This document shows, one piece after another, positions 11,091 to 19,989 of a stretch of 64,000 nucleotides of DNA. How positions within the stretch are numbered: position 1 is the first letter of the stretch; the number at the start of each line of letters is the position of its first letter. Both the position numbers and the translations under genes were made by a program. Source of the DNA: an uncultured Clostridia bacterium (lineage in GTDB: Bacteria > Bacillota > Clostridia > UBA1381); NCBI GenBank assembly GCA_947623955.1, contig CANQIP010000002.1, positions 62,001 through 126,000 of the forward strand, read 5' to 3'. Under the pieces are notes generated by a model. It worked only from the letters and a program-made list of their open reading frames with translations. It ran no database searches and was not told the DNA's origin.

Positions 11091-11513
11091 GTTGGCGGCG
11101 TGGGGCTCCCCTTGAGGGGAGCTGTCGCCGTAGGCGACTGAGAGGTGGTTTTAAAAATTTCATTGCCACCTCTCCGTCATCGCTACGCGATGCCACCTCT
11201 CCTCAAGGAGAGGCCCACGATGTGCGCCTCCCGCCGTTAGCCTCCCTTGTTAAAGGGAGGGGGACCGCCGTAGGCGGTGGAGGGATTCATTGTGAACATT
11301 GAAAAGGAATCCCCCAGTCGCGCTCCGCGCACCAGCCCCCTTTGACAAGGGGCCTCACGTAGGGGCGACCCTTGCGGTCGCCCGTTAAAACCCCTCCGTC
11401 GGCTCCGCCGACACCTCCCCTATTAGGGGAGGCTCACGATATGCGGCGCTCGCCGTATGGCTCCCCTACTAGGGGAGCTGTCACACGCAGTGTGACTGAG
11501 GGGTTTAATGCAC
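11091..11513. repeat. Cluster of REP/BIME-like GC-rich palindromes
   Basis: Repeated units such as GGCTCCCCTTGAGGGGAGCTGTCGCCGTAGGCGACTGAGAGG, CCCCTACTAGGGGAGCTGTCACACGCAGTGTGACTGAGGGG, CGTAGGGGCGACCCTTGCGGTCGCCCG (11358-11384). Confidence 0.85.
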
Positions 11514-11538
11514 CAAATCACAATTTCCTCCATTTCAT

Positions 11539-11567
11539 TTGACACGACGGCGAATTACATATATAAT
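11539..11567 (+). promoter_or_regulatory. Predicted sigma-A promoter for HAD hydrolase/malQ
   Basis: TTGACA-17 bp-TATAAT. Confidence 0.75.
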
Positions 11568-11599
11568 GTACGTTGCATAATACATTCGGAGGGATACAT

Positions 11600-12268
11600 A
11601 TGGATAAAATAAAAGCGTGTGTTTTTGATTTGGACGGCACGCTGACGAACACGATAAACGCGATCGCGCACTTCGGCAACGTCGCGCTCGCCGCCTACGG
11701 ACTAAACCCCGTATCGGTAGCCGATTACAAATTATACGTCGGCGACGGTCGCGACAAGCTTATTCACCGCATACTTGCCGCCAACGGTAAGGACAACGCG
11801 GAGATGTTTAAAAAGGTCGGCTCGCTGTACGACGAGAATTACGAGAAGGATTTTCTCTACGACACCGACGCTTACGACGGTATACGCGAACTCCTGTCGT
11901 CGCTTAAAGAGCGCGGCGTTAAAACTGCCGTATGCTCGAACAAGCCCGACAACGTGGCGCATTTTGTGATTGAAGCGATTTTCGGCAAGGGCATTTTCGA
12001 TATTGTAAGGGGCGTTAAGGACGGCGCGCCGACAAAGCCCGACCCAACCTCCGCGCTCGAAATAGCGGCGGAGCTTAACGTTAAGCCGGAGGAATGTCTG
12101 TTCCCCGGCGACACGAAGGTCGACATTGCGACGGCGAAAAACGCCGGTATGCACTCGGTCGGCGTGCTTTGGGGCTTTCGCGGACGCGAAGAGCTTGAAA
12201 ACGCGGGCGCGGAATTTATAGTAGAAAAGCCCGATGAAATTTTAGGATTGCTGCAAGGGGGATTTTAA
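11600..12268 (+). CDS. HAD-superfamily hydrolase, phosphoglycolate phosphatase-like
   Basis: FDLDGTLTNT N-terminal motif; FPGDTKVDIATAKNAG motif. Confidence 0.85.
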   Translation: MDKIKACVFDLDGTLTNTINAIAHFGNVALAAYGLNPVSVADYKLYVGDGRDKLIHRILAANGKDNAEMFKKVGSLYDENYEKDFLYDTDAYDGIRELLSSLKERGVKTAVCSNKPDNVAHFVIEAIFGKGIFDIVRGVKDGAPTKPDPTSALEIAAELNVKPEECLFPGDTKVDIATAKNAGMHSVGVLWGFRGREELENAGAEFIVEKPDEILGLLQGGF

Positions 12269-12269
12269 C

Positions 12270-13757
12270 ATGAGACAAAGCGGAATACTTATGCACATAT
12301 CGTCGCTGCCGTCCGATTACGGCATCGGCACGTTCGGAAAAGAGGCGTACAAGTTCGTCGATTTCCTTAAAGAGGCGCACCAGCACTGCTGGCAGATACT
12401 TCCGATAGGGCCGACAAGCTACGGCGACTCGCCGTACCAGTCGTTTTCGACGTACGCGGGCAACCCGTACTTTATCGACCTCGACCTTCTCCGCGAGGAG
12501 GGTCTGCTCAAAAAGAGCGACTACGACGGTCTCGACTGGGGCGGTCACAAAAATTACGTCGATTACGCCACAATCTACAAGAACCGTTTCAAGGTTCTCA
12601 AAAAGGCGTTTAAGAATTTCAAAAAAAGCGATATGGCGGGGTTTGACGATTTCCTGCGCGAAAACGACAGGTGGATTTCAAATTACGCCATGTTCATGAG
12701 TATAAAGGACAAGTACAAGGGCAAGCCGTGGCTCGAATGGGATGAGGAATTGCGTATGCGCGACGGTCACGCGCTGTGGTCGTACACGCAGGAGCACGGC
12801 GACGACGTTATGTTCTGGGAGTTTTTACAGTTCAAATTCTTCGAGCAGTGGAAGGCGCTCAAAAAATACGCGAACGACAGCGGTATAAGCATAATCGGCG
12901 ACATCCCCATATACGTCGCGCTCGACAGCGCGGACGTGTGGGTGTTCCCCGACCTGTTCGACCTCGACGAAAACCGCGAGCCGAACGCGGTCGCGGGCTG
13001 CCCGCCCGACGCGTTCTCTCCGACCGGTCAGCTTTGGGGCAACCCGCTTTACAACTGGGACGCGCACAGACAGTGGGGCTACAACTGGTGGATCGACCGC
13101 ATAAAGTGGGCGCTGGAATTGTACGACACGGTGAGAATCGACCATTTCCGCGGCTTTGAGGGTTACTACGCCATTCCCTACGGCGACGAAACGGCGGAAC
13201 ATGGCGAGTGGCGCAAGGGCCCCGGTATGGAGCTTTTCGACGCGGTAAAGCGCGAGCTGGGCGATAATCTCCCCATAATCGCGGAGGACTTGGGTTTCCT
13301 CACCGACGACGTACACAAGCTGCTCCGTGACAGCGGTTTCCCGGGCATGAAGGTGCTGGAGTTCGCGTTCGACCCTCGTGAGCCGAGCAACTACCTGCCC
13401 CACACGTACTCGTACAACAGCGTCGTGTACATCGGTACGCACGACAACGACACGATACTCGGCTGGCTCGGCGACCTCGACCGCGATACAATTGAGTTTT
13501 GCAAAAAGTACATTGACGCGGAAAAGGATGAGGACATTCCGAAAAAGCTCATACGCGCCGCGCTTGCGTCCGTAAGCGACACGGCTGTGATCCAGATGCA
13601 GGACTGGCTCGGTCTCGGGTCGGAGACGAGAATGAATATCCCCTCGACGCTCGGCAGCAACTGGAAGTGGCGCATGAGTAAAAACGCCGCGACAAAAAAA
13701 CTCGCGAAAGAAATAGCGGAAATTTCAAGTATATATTCGCGCTGCGAAAGATTATAA
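12270..13757 (+). CDS. malQ: 4-alpha-glucanotransferase (amylomaltase)
   Basis: MRQSGILMHISSLPSDYGIGTFG; VRIDHFRGFEGYYAIPYG; IAEDLGFLTDDV; IGTHDNDTILGW. Confidence 0.95.
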   Translation: MRQSGILMHISSLPSDYGIGTFGKEAYKFVDFLKEAHQHCWQILPIGPTSYGDSPYQSFSTYAGNPYFIDLDLLREEGLLKKSDYDGLDWGGHKNYVDYATIYKNRFKVLKKAFKNFKKSDMAGFDDFLRENDRWISNYAMFMSIKDKYKGKPWLEWDEELRMRDGHALWSYTQEHGDDVMFWEFLQFKFFEQWKALKKYANDSGISIIGDIPIYVALDSADVWVFPDLFDLDENREPNAVAGCPPDAFSPTGQLWGNPLYNWDAHRQWGYNWWIDRIKWALELYDTVRIDHFRGFEGYYAIPYGDETAEHGEWRKGPGMELFDAVKRELGDNLPIIAEDLGFLTDDVHKLLRDSGFPGMKVLEFAFDPREPSNYLPHTYSYNSVVYIGTHDNDTILGWLGDLDRDTIEFCKKYIDAEKDEDIPKKLIRAALASVSDTAVIQMQDWLGLGSETRMNIPSTLGSNWKWRMSKNAATKKLAKEIAEISSIYSRCERL

Positions 13758-13763
13758 AAAAAT

Positions 13764-13793
13764 ATCCGACGGTTTAATACCGTCGGATTTTTG
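13764..13793. terminator. Bidirectional intrinsic terminator
   Basis: ATCCGACGG-TTTAATA-CCGTCGGAT flanked by A and T tracts. Confidence 0.85.
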
Positions 13794-13794
13794 T

Positions 13795-14292
13795 TTAGCA
13801 GTCCTTTTTCTCGTACTCCTTGACGAGCAGCGCGCGCGTGTACCCGCGCGACTTATCGGTCGAGTCGATGTAAAAGCCGCGTCCGTAGTAAAAGCGGATA
13901 AGCGGAGTAGCCTTTGAGTCCGTGTGCAGGCTTATCTGTGTCACGCCCTTTTTCATCATTATGCGGTCGGCGAGGTTCATAATTGACTTGCCGATACCGT
14001 TGTTCTGGCTTGTAACCTTCACCGCGAAACGCGACAGGTAAGCCGTTTTGTCGGGAAATATCTCTATACGTACGCTGCCCACCGGCTCGCCGTCCGACAG
14101 CGCGATAAGCACTACCTTCGTGTCTATGTCCTTTTTAACGTCGTTGTACGACTCCTCAAGTGCCGCAAGGTGCTTTACGCTCGTCATCTGCTGGTACTTC
14201 ACAAAGGCCTCGCGCGTTATGCTCATTATTGCCGGAATGTCGTCGTAGTTCGCGAGACGAACCTGAAACAGCGACTGAAACTCTATATCCAT
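13795..14292 (-). CDS. GNAT family N-acetyltransferase
   Basis: GNAT-like layout: AVKVTSQNNGIGKSIMNLADRIM; FYYGRGFY. Confidence 0.8.
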   Translation of the reverse strand: MDIEFQSLFQVRLANYDDIPAIMSITREAFVKYQQMTSVKHLAALEESYNDVKKDIDTKVVLIALSDGEPVGSVRIEIFPDKTAYLSRFAVKVTSQNNGIGKSIMNLADRIMMKKGVTQISLHTDSKATPLIRFYYGRGFYIDSTDKSRGYTRALLVKEYEKKDC

Positions 14293-14437
14293 TGCTATTC
14301 TCCCCCATGTAAGTTTTCACTCCATTTTACACTCTCACACGCGGTTTGTCAACACCGAAAGGGAAATTTGTATCGGCAAGCCGCATATGCCGCCCGCAAT
14401 GTGATACAGCGTTTCCGTCGGACAGACGCACATTTTA

Positions 14438-14956
14438 TTACTTACCGGTTATCGCGGCGGCAATAGCAGCCGCAACCTTGTCCGCGCCCAGCTCGTGGTA
14501 CAGGTCTACGTCTGACTGTGTGTCCACAAAGCAAACCTCGACAAGCATTGACTTGGCTATTGTTCTGTGTATAACGTACAGGTGCGATCCGTCCTTTACG
14601 CCGCGATTTACAAATCCGAGCGCATGGAGTTTGTCGCATGCCGCGACCGCCTCGGCGTGACGTCTGCCGTCGAACGTGTACACCTCGCTGCCTTTGCCGC
14701 CGCCGGAATTGAAATGGATCGACACAAACAGGTCGAGTGGCTGTGCGTTTGCCATACGCACTATCTCCGCAAGATTTTCACTCGTGCTTTTCGCGTAATC
14801 GTTCGTGCAGTTTACAACGGTGTGACCCGCGTTCTTTAAAATGGTCATCAGACGGTTGCCGACCTCACGCGTTTCTTTGCTCTCGTCGATAATTCCGACC
14901 GCGCCGCATCCGGGCTGGCCGCTTACCGTATGACCGCAGTTAATTCCTATTCTCAT
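14438..14956 (-). CDS. N-acetylmuramoyl-L-alanine amidase (Amidase_3 type), no signal peptide
   Basis: INCGHTVSGQPGCGAVG..., SIHFNSGGGKGSEVY, MLVEVCFVDTQSD: endolysin-like zinc amidase motifs. Confidence 0.85.
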   Translation of the reverse strand: MRIGINCGHTVSGQPGCGAVGIIDESKETREVGNRLMTILKNAGHTVVNCTNDYAKSTSENLAEIVRMANAQPLDLFVSIHFNSGGGKGSEVYTFDGRRHAEAVAACDKLHALGFVNRGVKDGSHLYVIHRTIAKSMLVEVCFVDTQSDVDLYHELGADKVAAAIAAAITGK

Positions 14957-14981
14957 ATTCTTTTCCTCCTTTTGTTTTTTC

Positions 14982-17279
14982 TCACTGCTGATGCAGTGTT
15001 TCCATCATTTGCTTGCAGGAATCAATAAATTCCTCAATCGAAATATCTTCTTTCATTTCTCCCGTGGTAAGGTAATGGCTCTCGTCGGGAGGCGTTTTTT
15101 CAAGGTAGTATCCCAAAATCTGTGCTCCGGGGAATTTTATCGTAAGACCTTTTTCTGTGTTTTGCACTTTCGCGGAACTTGACTCCGACGAGGACGAGGA
15201 CGCCGCACTTCCGCTGAAACAGAACACGCCGCCGCCCCTTGCGACATGCTCATCCATGACGCTACGCATCGTGTCGCTCATTGAGGTTGCGTTCGATAAC
15301 CGTATCGTAACGTCCTTCGCGATTACAAACGAGGTGGGGAAACACGGGAAAATGCACTTGTTCATTTCGTCAAGCATGTTACTCTCGGTCTGATCGTTGT
15401 TAGGCCCATTGGGGTTATGATCATCGGGGTTATATGAGACGCGCTTTCCCGCAATGTTAAACATGTCATTGCTCAGCTTAAACACTCCCGGGTTAAACCA
15501 TGCGCGGGAAATGTCTACCTTCGTCACATGAAAGCCTATATCTATTTTGTTTGCGCTGGATGAACTGAAATCGGTAACCGTGGACTCCGCCTTTGATTTG
15601 GACTCGCTGTAACCGCCGAGCCAGAACGAAACACCGTAGTTCGAATCTGACGAGCTCGATTTTAATGAGCCGGCTGATTGTGTGGAGGAGGCGTCCGTGC
15701 TTATAATAACCTCCATAAATTCGTTTTCCGCCGCGCGCGCCGTAAGGTCTGTCGGTTCTTTGCTTATCTTTACAGCGTTCTTTACCCTTGCCTGAATATC
15801 CTCAATTTGTTTGTTGACCTCGTCAAGCTCCTTGATAAGAGGAATAAGCACATCCGAAAACTTCATCGCTTTATCTGCGATGACATTACGTCCCGCCTTG
15901 GCAAGCTTCTCCGCCGCATTGACAAAGTCCCGCTGTTTGTCGATGAGTTTCTGACCTTGATCATTCATCCATTCCAACAAGTTGGCTGTGGTAGGTGTTG
16001 ATTTGGTGTCGGTGTCGGTGTCGGGTTTCTTCGGTTCTTCTTTTCCGTGCGGCTCGGGTTTTATCTTTTCGCACTGCATACCGTATATAAATTTGATATT
16101 TCCCACTTTATCTTGTTCCACAAATCCCGTCACGGTCTGTAACAATTTTGCGGTACCTTCAATATAGCCCTTCGTTAACTCTGCCGCTGATGTGTCATAA
16201 GCTTTCTGCGCTTCGGACAGTTCTGTAATAGCCTCTTTGAGTTCCTCACTATGATCCAATTCCTTAAATCTCGAGATTTGGTTCGCAAGCGACAGACGGC
16301 GCTCCGAGAGCGTTCTGTACTTCTGCATGAGCGCGTCGGGCGTATCGAGCAAATCAATTGCGTCGAAATTACTGTCGAGAAGCTTGGGCCAGTCGGACGG
16401 AGTGAGGGTTACCGGATATGTAGCGCCGCCGTCGGGATTGTATCTCTTCGCGTTTAAGACGGATGTTTTTGCCTCGTAAAGCTCCGAGCCCACGCTGCTG
16501 TTCAAAACTCCCTCTATAATCTGCATATCGTCTACGGAAAACAAGCCGAGCACCTTGCCGAGTTTCGCCTCGACCGCGAGCAGGTAAGGCTCCGCCTCGA
16601 TCTGATACCACTCCAGATACTCCTCCTCTATCTTTTTCTTGTTTTTATCCGTATTGTCTCCGTATTTGGCTCTTATCTCGGCTTTTTTGTCGCTCTGCAC
16701 TTTCGCCCATTTGCGCTTTTCCTCCACCCATTCCTCGTACAGACGGTAGAATATCTGCTGGAATGTCGCCTCTACGGGACCGTCATCGAAATCGTATTTT
16801 ATTTTGGTCGTAAGCATCGTGCGCAGAACGTTTTTCGCTCTGGCAAGCTCGGGGTTGAGTTTCGGGGTAAGCACGTTCAAAGCAGACAAAAACTGCGTCG
16901 GGAGCGAGCGTCCGTTGTCGCTGCCAGTAACGTGGCACGGGTCGAAAAGCTTGTTGACAAGTCTCGATTCGTTTGCGGCAACCGTTGCAGGCTTTTCGCC
17001 TTCGGTGTCGTACCGATAATCCGAGGGGTTAAGCGTCGTGCCGGGAGACATCATGCAAAAGATTTGGTTTTCGTTTGTTCCGCCTATCACCTCGTTTATT
17101 GCCTGATATATCTGCTCGATTAAGGCAGGTTGTTTGTTTTGTTGTTCGCCGCCTTCCTCGCCGTCAGCCGCGTCGAAATTACAGTCGTGCGGCTGTTTAT
17201 CAAACTCTTCCGCGCAGCTTTCGGGCAGGTCGAAATCGTCTTGATAAATGTTGTTTTCATTTTCGCTCATAACATTCAC
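14982..17279 (-). CDS. Large uncharacterised protein (765 aa) with acidic N-terminus, helical coiled-coil middle and Ser-rich C-terminal region
   Basis: Long ORF with no recognised domain; contains DISRAWFNPGVFKLSNDMFNIAGKRVS, PCFPTSFVIAKDVTIRLSNATSM, GGGVFCFSGSAASSSSSESSSAKV. Confidence 0.8.
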   Translation of the reverse strand: MNVMSENENNIYQDDFDLPESCAEEFDKQPHDCNFDAADGEEGGEQQNKQPALIEQIYQAINEVIGGTNENQIFCMMSPGTTLNPSDYRYDTEGEKPATVAANESRLVNKLFDPCHVTGSDNGRSLPTQFLSALNVLTPKLNPELARAKNVLRTMLTTKIKYDFDDGPVEATFQQIFYRLYEEWVEEKRKWAKVQSDKKAEIRAKYGDNTDKNKKKIEEEYLEWYQIEAEPYLLAVEAKLGKVLGLFSVDDMQIIEGVLNSSVGSELYEAKTSVLNAKRYNPDGGATYPVTLTPSDWPKLLDSNFDAIDLLDTPDALMQKYRTLSERRLSLANQISRFKELDHSEELKEAITELSEAQKAYDTSAAELTKGYIEGTAKLLQTVTGFVEQDKVGNIKFIYGMQCEKIKPEPHGKEEPKKPDTDTDTKSTPTTANLLEWMNDQGQKLIDKQRDFVNAAEKLAKAGRNVIADKAMKFSDVLIPLIKELDEVNKQIEDIQARVKNAVKISKEPTDLTARAAENEFMEVIISTDASSTQSAGSLKSSSSDSNYGVSFWLGGYSESKSKAESTVTDFSSSSANKIDIGFHVTKVDISRAWFNPGVFKLSNDMFNIAGKRVSYNPDDHNPNGPNNDQTESNMLDEMNKCIFPCFPTSFVIAKDVTIRLSNATSMSDTMRSVMDEHVARGGGVFCFSGSAASSSSSESSSAKVQNTEKGLTIKFPGAQILGYYLEKTPPDESHYLTTGEMKEDISIEEFIDSCKQMMETLHQQ

Positions 17280-17423
17280 TTCTTTCTTTTTACTTTTGTA
17301 CGTTTTTGTCGGGCGTTCGCTGCAGCCGAACGCTTTTGTTTTTTTGACGGTAAAATTTTACCTTTACATTAAATATATTCCGGCAAGTATAAAAATATGA
17401 CCGATTTTTTAATTTTTTTGTAT

Positions 17424-17457
17424 AAAAAATAACCCTCTCGTATAACCGAGGGGGTTA
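17424..17457 (-). terminator. Intrinsic terminator downstream of NUDIX gene
   Basis: Minus strand TAACCCCCTCG-GTTATA-CGAGAGGGTTATTTTTTA. Confidence 0.75.
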
Positions 17458-17477
17458 ATCGGAGCAAATGCCGTTTT

Positions 17478-18011
17478 TTATCCTAAAATCATTTTTGCTT
17501 TAAGTATCGCTATCGCCGTTTTCGCGTCGCGTATCTCGTTGTTCATCGCCATATTGTAAAGCTCGTCAAGGTCGTACTTTCTCACGTTCAAAAACTCGCC
17601 CTCGTCGAGATGCTGTCCTACGAAGTGAAGATTTTGCGCAAGGTAGAGGTTTAAAACCTCCTCGCAGTAGCCCGGGGTCGCGTAGTACGCGCCGAGGTGC
17701 GTGAAGTCGGCAGCCTCGTAGCCCGTTTCCTCGATAAGTTCGCGCTTGCCGCACTCCAGCGGATTTTCGCCGTATTCAAGCTTGCCTGCGGGTATTTCGA
17801 GCATCATCGACTTCGCCGCTATGCGGTACTGCGTTACCATGAACACCTGTCTGTCCTCCAGCACTGCGATCACGCCCACACCGCCCGGGTGCGAGATGAG
17901 CTCGCGCATTGACTCCGTGCCGTCGGGCAGTTCGACCTGCTCCTTCCTTACCTTAAAAATCTTGCCGTCGTATATCGGCTCAACGCTTAACGTCTTTTCC
18001 TCAAACTTCAT
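17478..18011 (-). CDS. NUDIX hydrolase, ADP-ribose pyrophosphatase-like
   Basis: GKLEYGENPLECGKRELIEETGYEA Nudix box. Confidence 0.9.
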   Translation of the reverse strand: MKFEEKTLSVEPIYDGKIFKVRKEQVELPDGTESMRELISHPGGVGVIAVLEDRQVFMVTQYRIAAKSMMLEIPAGKLEYGENPLECGKRELIEETGYEAADFTHLGAYYATPGYCEEVLNLYLAQNLHFVGQHLDEGEFLNVRKYDLDELYNMAMNNEIRDAKTAIAILKAKMILG

Positions 18012-19197
18012 GTCCGTTATCCCCCTGTCTCGTTATTTTAAATCCTATTTTCTGCTTTAAAAACCGCTCGATCGCCGGTTCGACGTGCAGCATTTCCTTC
18101 AAGCTTTCATAATCGGCTCTCGCCTTCGCGCTTTCCCTGCCCGTGTACACGGCGCGTATCATTATATTTTTCGGCGTTTCAAGCGGCGAGATGTACTCTA
18201 TCATGCTCACTTTGTACCCCACGCTTTCGAGATACGCCGCGCGTATGCCGTCGGTGAGCGTATCAGCGAGCCGCGCTTTAAGTATGCCGTACTTCATTAT
18301 CGGCTCGAACGGCTCGTAGGAATACTGCTTTAAAATATCCTTGTGGCAGCACGGCACGCATACTATCGCCCGCGACTTCGAGCGTATGCCCAGCCCCAGC
18401 GCCATGTCGGTCGCCGTGTCGCACGCGTGGAGCGATATTACTATGTCGGGGCGGACGTAGGGCGTGTACTCGGTGAGGTCTGCCTCGATAAATTCCATGT
18501 TGTTGTAGCCGAGGTTCGCGGCGATACGCTTTGACGCGTCAATCACCGTTTTTGAATAGTCGACGCCGATAAAGCGGCATTTCTTTTTCAGTATCTCGCG
18601 CAGGTAAAAGTTTAACACGAACGACAGGTAACTCTTGCCGCAGGCGGCGTCGAGTATGACGTACTCGTCTCTGTCGCCGATTTCCTTCAAAACGCCCCGC
18701 ATAAGCTCGACAAAGTAGTCGATCTGATTGTACTTCCTGATTTTGTCGTTCTTTATTTTGCCGTTTTTCGCGAGTATGCCGATTTCCGTGAGCAAATCCT
18801 TCGCGAGCGCGGGGTTCACTACGTATTCGCGCCCCGTCTGTACCACGCTCGTCTGCGGCGCGTCGGCGAGCGCGTCCTCATGGCGCATATTGACCTTTTT
18901 GTCGCTTGCCTCTATCACAAGTCTCGCGCCGCGCTCCGCGTATATTATACGCGCCTCGTCGTACTTTAAAAGCTCGGCGGCGATTATAGCCCATATTTCG
19001 TCTGTGGCGGCGGCTCGTTTGACCGCCTAGTAGTCGAGCGTCACGCCGCTTTCGTTAAGAAGTATTTTTGCGGGGAATATTTTTGCGCCCGATTTGAATT
19101 GTATCGTTATGTCGGTAAAAAAATCTCTGTTTTCCTCCATGCGGCTCAAAAGCCCGGAGAAAAACAGATTGATTTTTGATACGGTTTTTTTGTTCAT
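18001..19197 (-). pseudogene. SAM-dependent methyltransferase gene interrupted by one in-frame TAG (19029-19027); intact downstream ORF 18001-18918
   Basis: MNKKTVSKINLFFSGLLSRMEENRDFFTDITIQFKSGAKIFPAKILLNESGVTLDY*AVKRAAATDEIWAIIAAELLKYDEARIIYAERGARLVIEASDKK...VILDAACGKSYLSFVL; codon-by-codon check shows both halves share one frame. Confidence 0.7.
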
Positions 19198-19208
19198 CGC
19201 TCTTTCCT

Positions 19209-19688
19209 TTACAGCTCTATCGTGAGCCGCCGTCCGGTCGGCTCGTATTTGCGGTACTTTACGCCCACCATATCGAACATGCGCTTTGACGCGACATTGT
19301 CGTCCTCGCCGTCGTACTTGTCGCACGCGTACACGACCTCGCGTATGCCCGACTGTATAATGGCTTTCGCGCACTCGTTGCACGGGAACAGCGTCACGTA
19401 CAGCGTCGCGCCCGCGAGCGAGCCGGAGCTGCGGTTCAATATCGCGTTAAGCTCCGCGTGGCAGACGTACATGTATTTTGTGTCGAGCGGCGCGCCGTCG
19501 CGCTCCCACGGCATAAGGTCGTCGTCGCAGCCCGTGGGCATACCGTTGTAGCCGAGCGATAAAATTTTGTTCTCGCTGTTCACTATGCAGCAGCCGACCT
19601 GCGTATTGGAGTCCTTCGACCGCTGCGCCGATAAAAGCGCGATACCCATAAAATATTCGTCCCATGATATGTAATCAGTTCGTTTCAT
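19209..19688 (-). CDS. dCMP deaminase family protein
   Basis: CHAELNAILN and PCNECAKAIIQSGI zinc-binding motifs. Confidence 0.9.
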   Translation of the reverse strand: MKRTDYISWDEYFMGIALLSAQRSKDSNTQVGCCIVNSENKILSLGYNGMPTGCDDDLMPWERDGAPLDTKYMYVCHAELNAILNRSSGSLAGATLYVTLFPCNECAKAIIQSGIREVVYACDKYDGEDDNVASKRMFDMVGVKYRKYEPTGRRLTIEL

Positions 19689-19721
19689 TAAATATCACCT
19701 CGAATTTGAATTGGATTTGTA

Positions 19722-19962
19722 ACGTTGACCCCCTCGGAGAGGGGGTCTTGCGGGCGGCGGGTCGCCGTCCCCTACGTGAGGCCCCCTTGTCAAAGTGAAC
19801 AACACGCATAGCGTGTTGTAGGCGTGTTGCTAAGCAACAAACGCCGTAGTGAAGGGGGCTGTCACGCGCAGCGTGACTGGGGGATTCCTTTTGATTTTTA
19901 TAGTGAATCCCTCCACCGCCTTCGGCGGTCCCCCTCCCTTTGACAAGGGAGGCTAACCCACG
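19722..19962. repeat. REP/BIME-like palindrome cluster
   Basis: GACCCCCTCGGAGAGGGGGTC; CGGGCGGCGGGTCGCCGTCCCCTACG (19751-19776); CCTCCACCGCCTTCGGCGGTCCCCCTCCC. Confidence 0.85.
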
Positions 19963-19989
19963 CCGCAAGCGTTACCCACATAATTCCCA

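Noticed and set aside
11091-11513. Possible CRISPR array
   Set aside because: Repeats are palindromic, of variable spacing and sequence, with no uniform direct repeat/spacer structure and no cas genes in the window.
19027-19383. ORF MQRVRESHYTVGHTRGRVRVRQ... as a gene
   Set aside because: Most of it overlaps the dCMP deaminase in another frame; only the terminal MNKKTVSKINLFF... part looks real and belongs to the TAG-interrupted methyltransferase.
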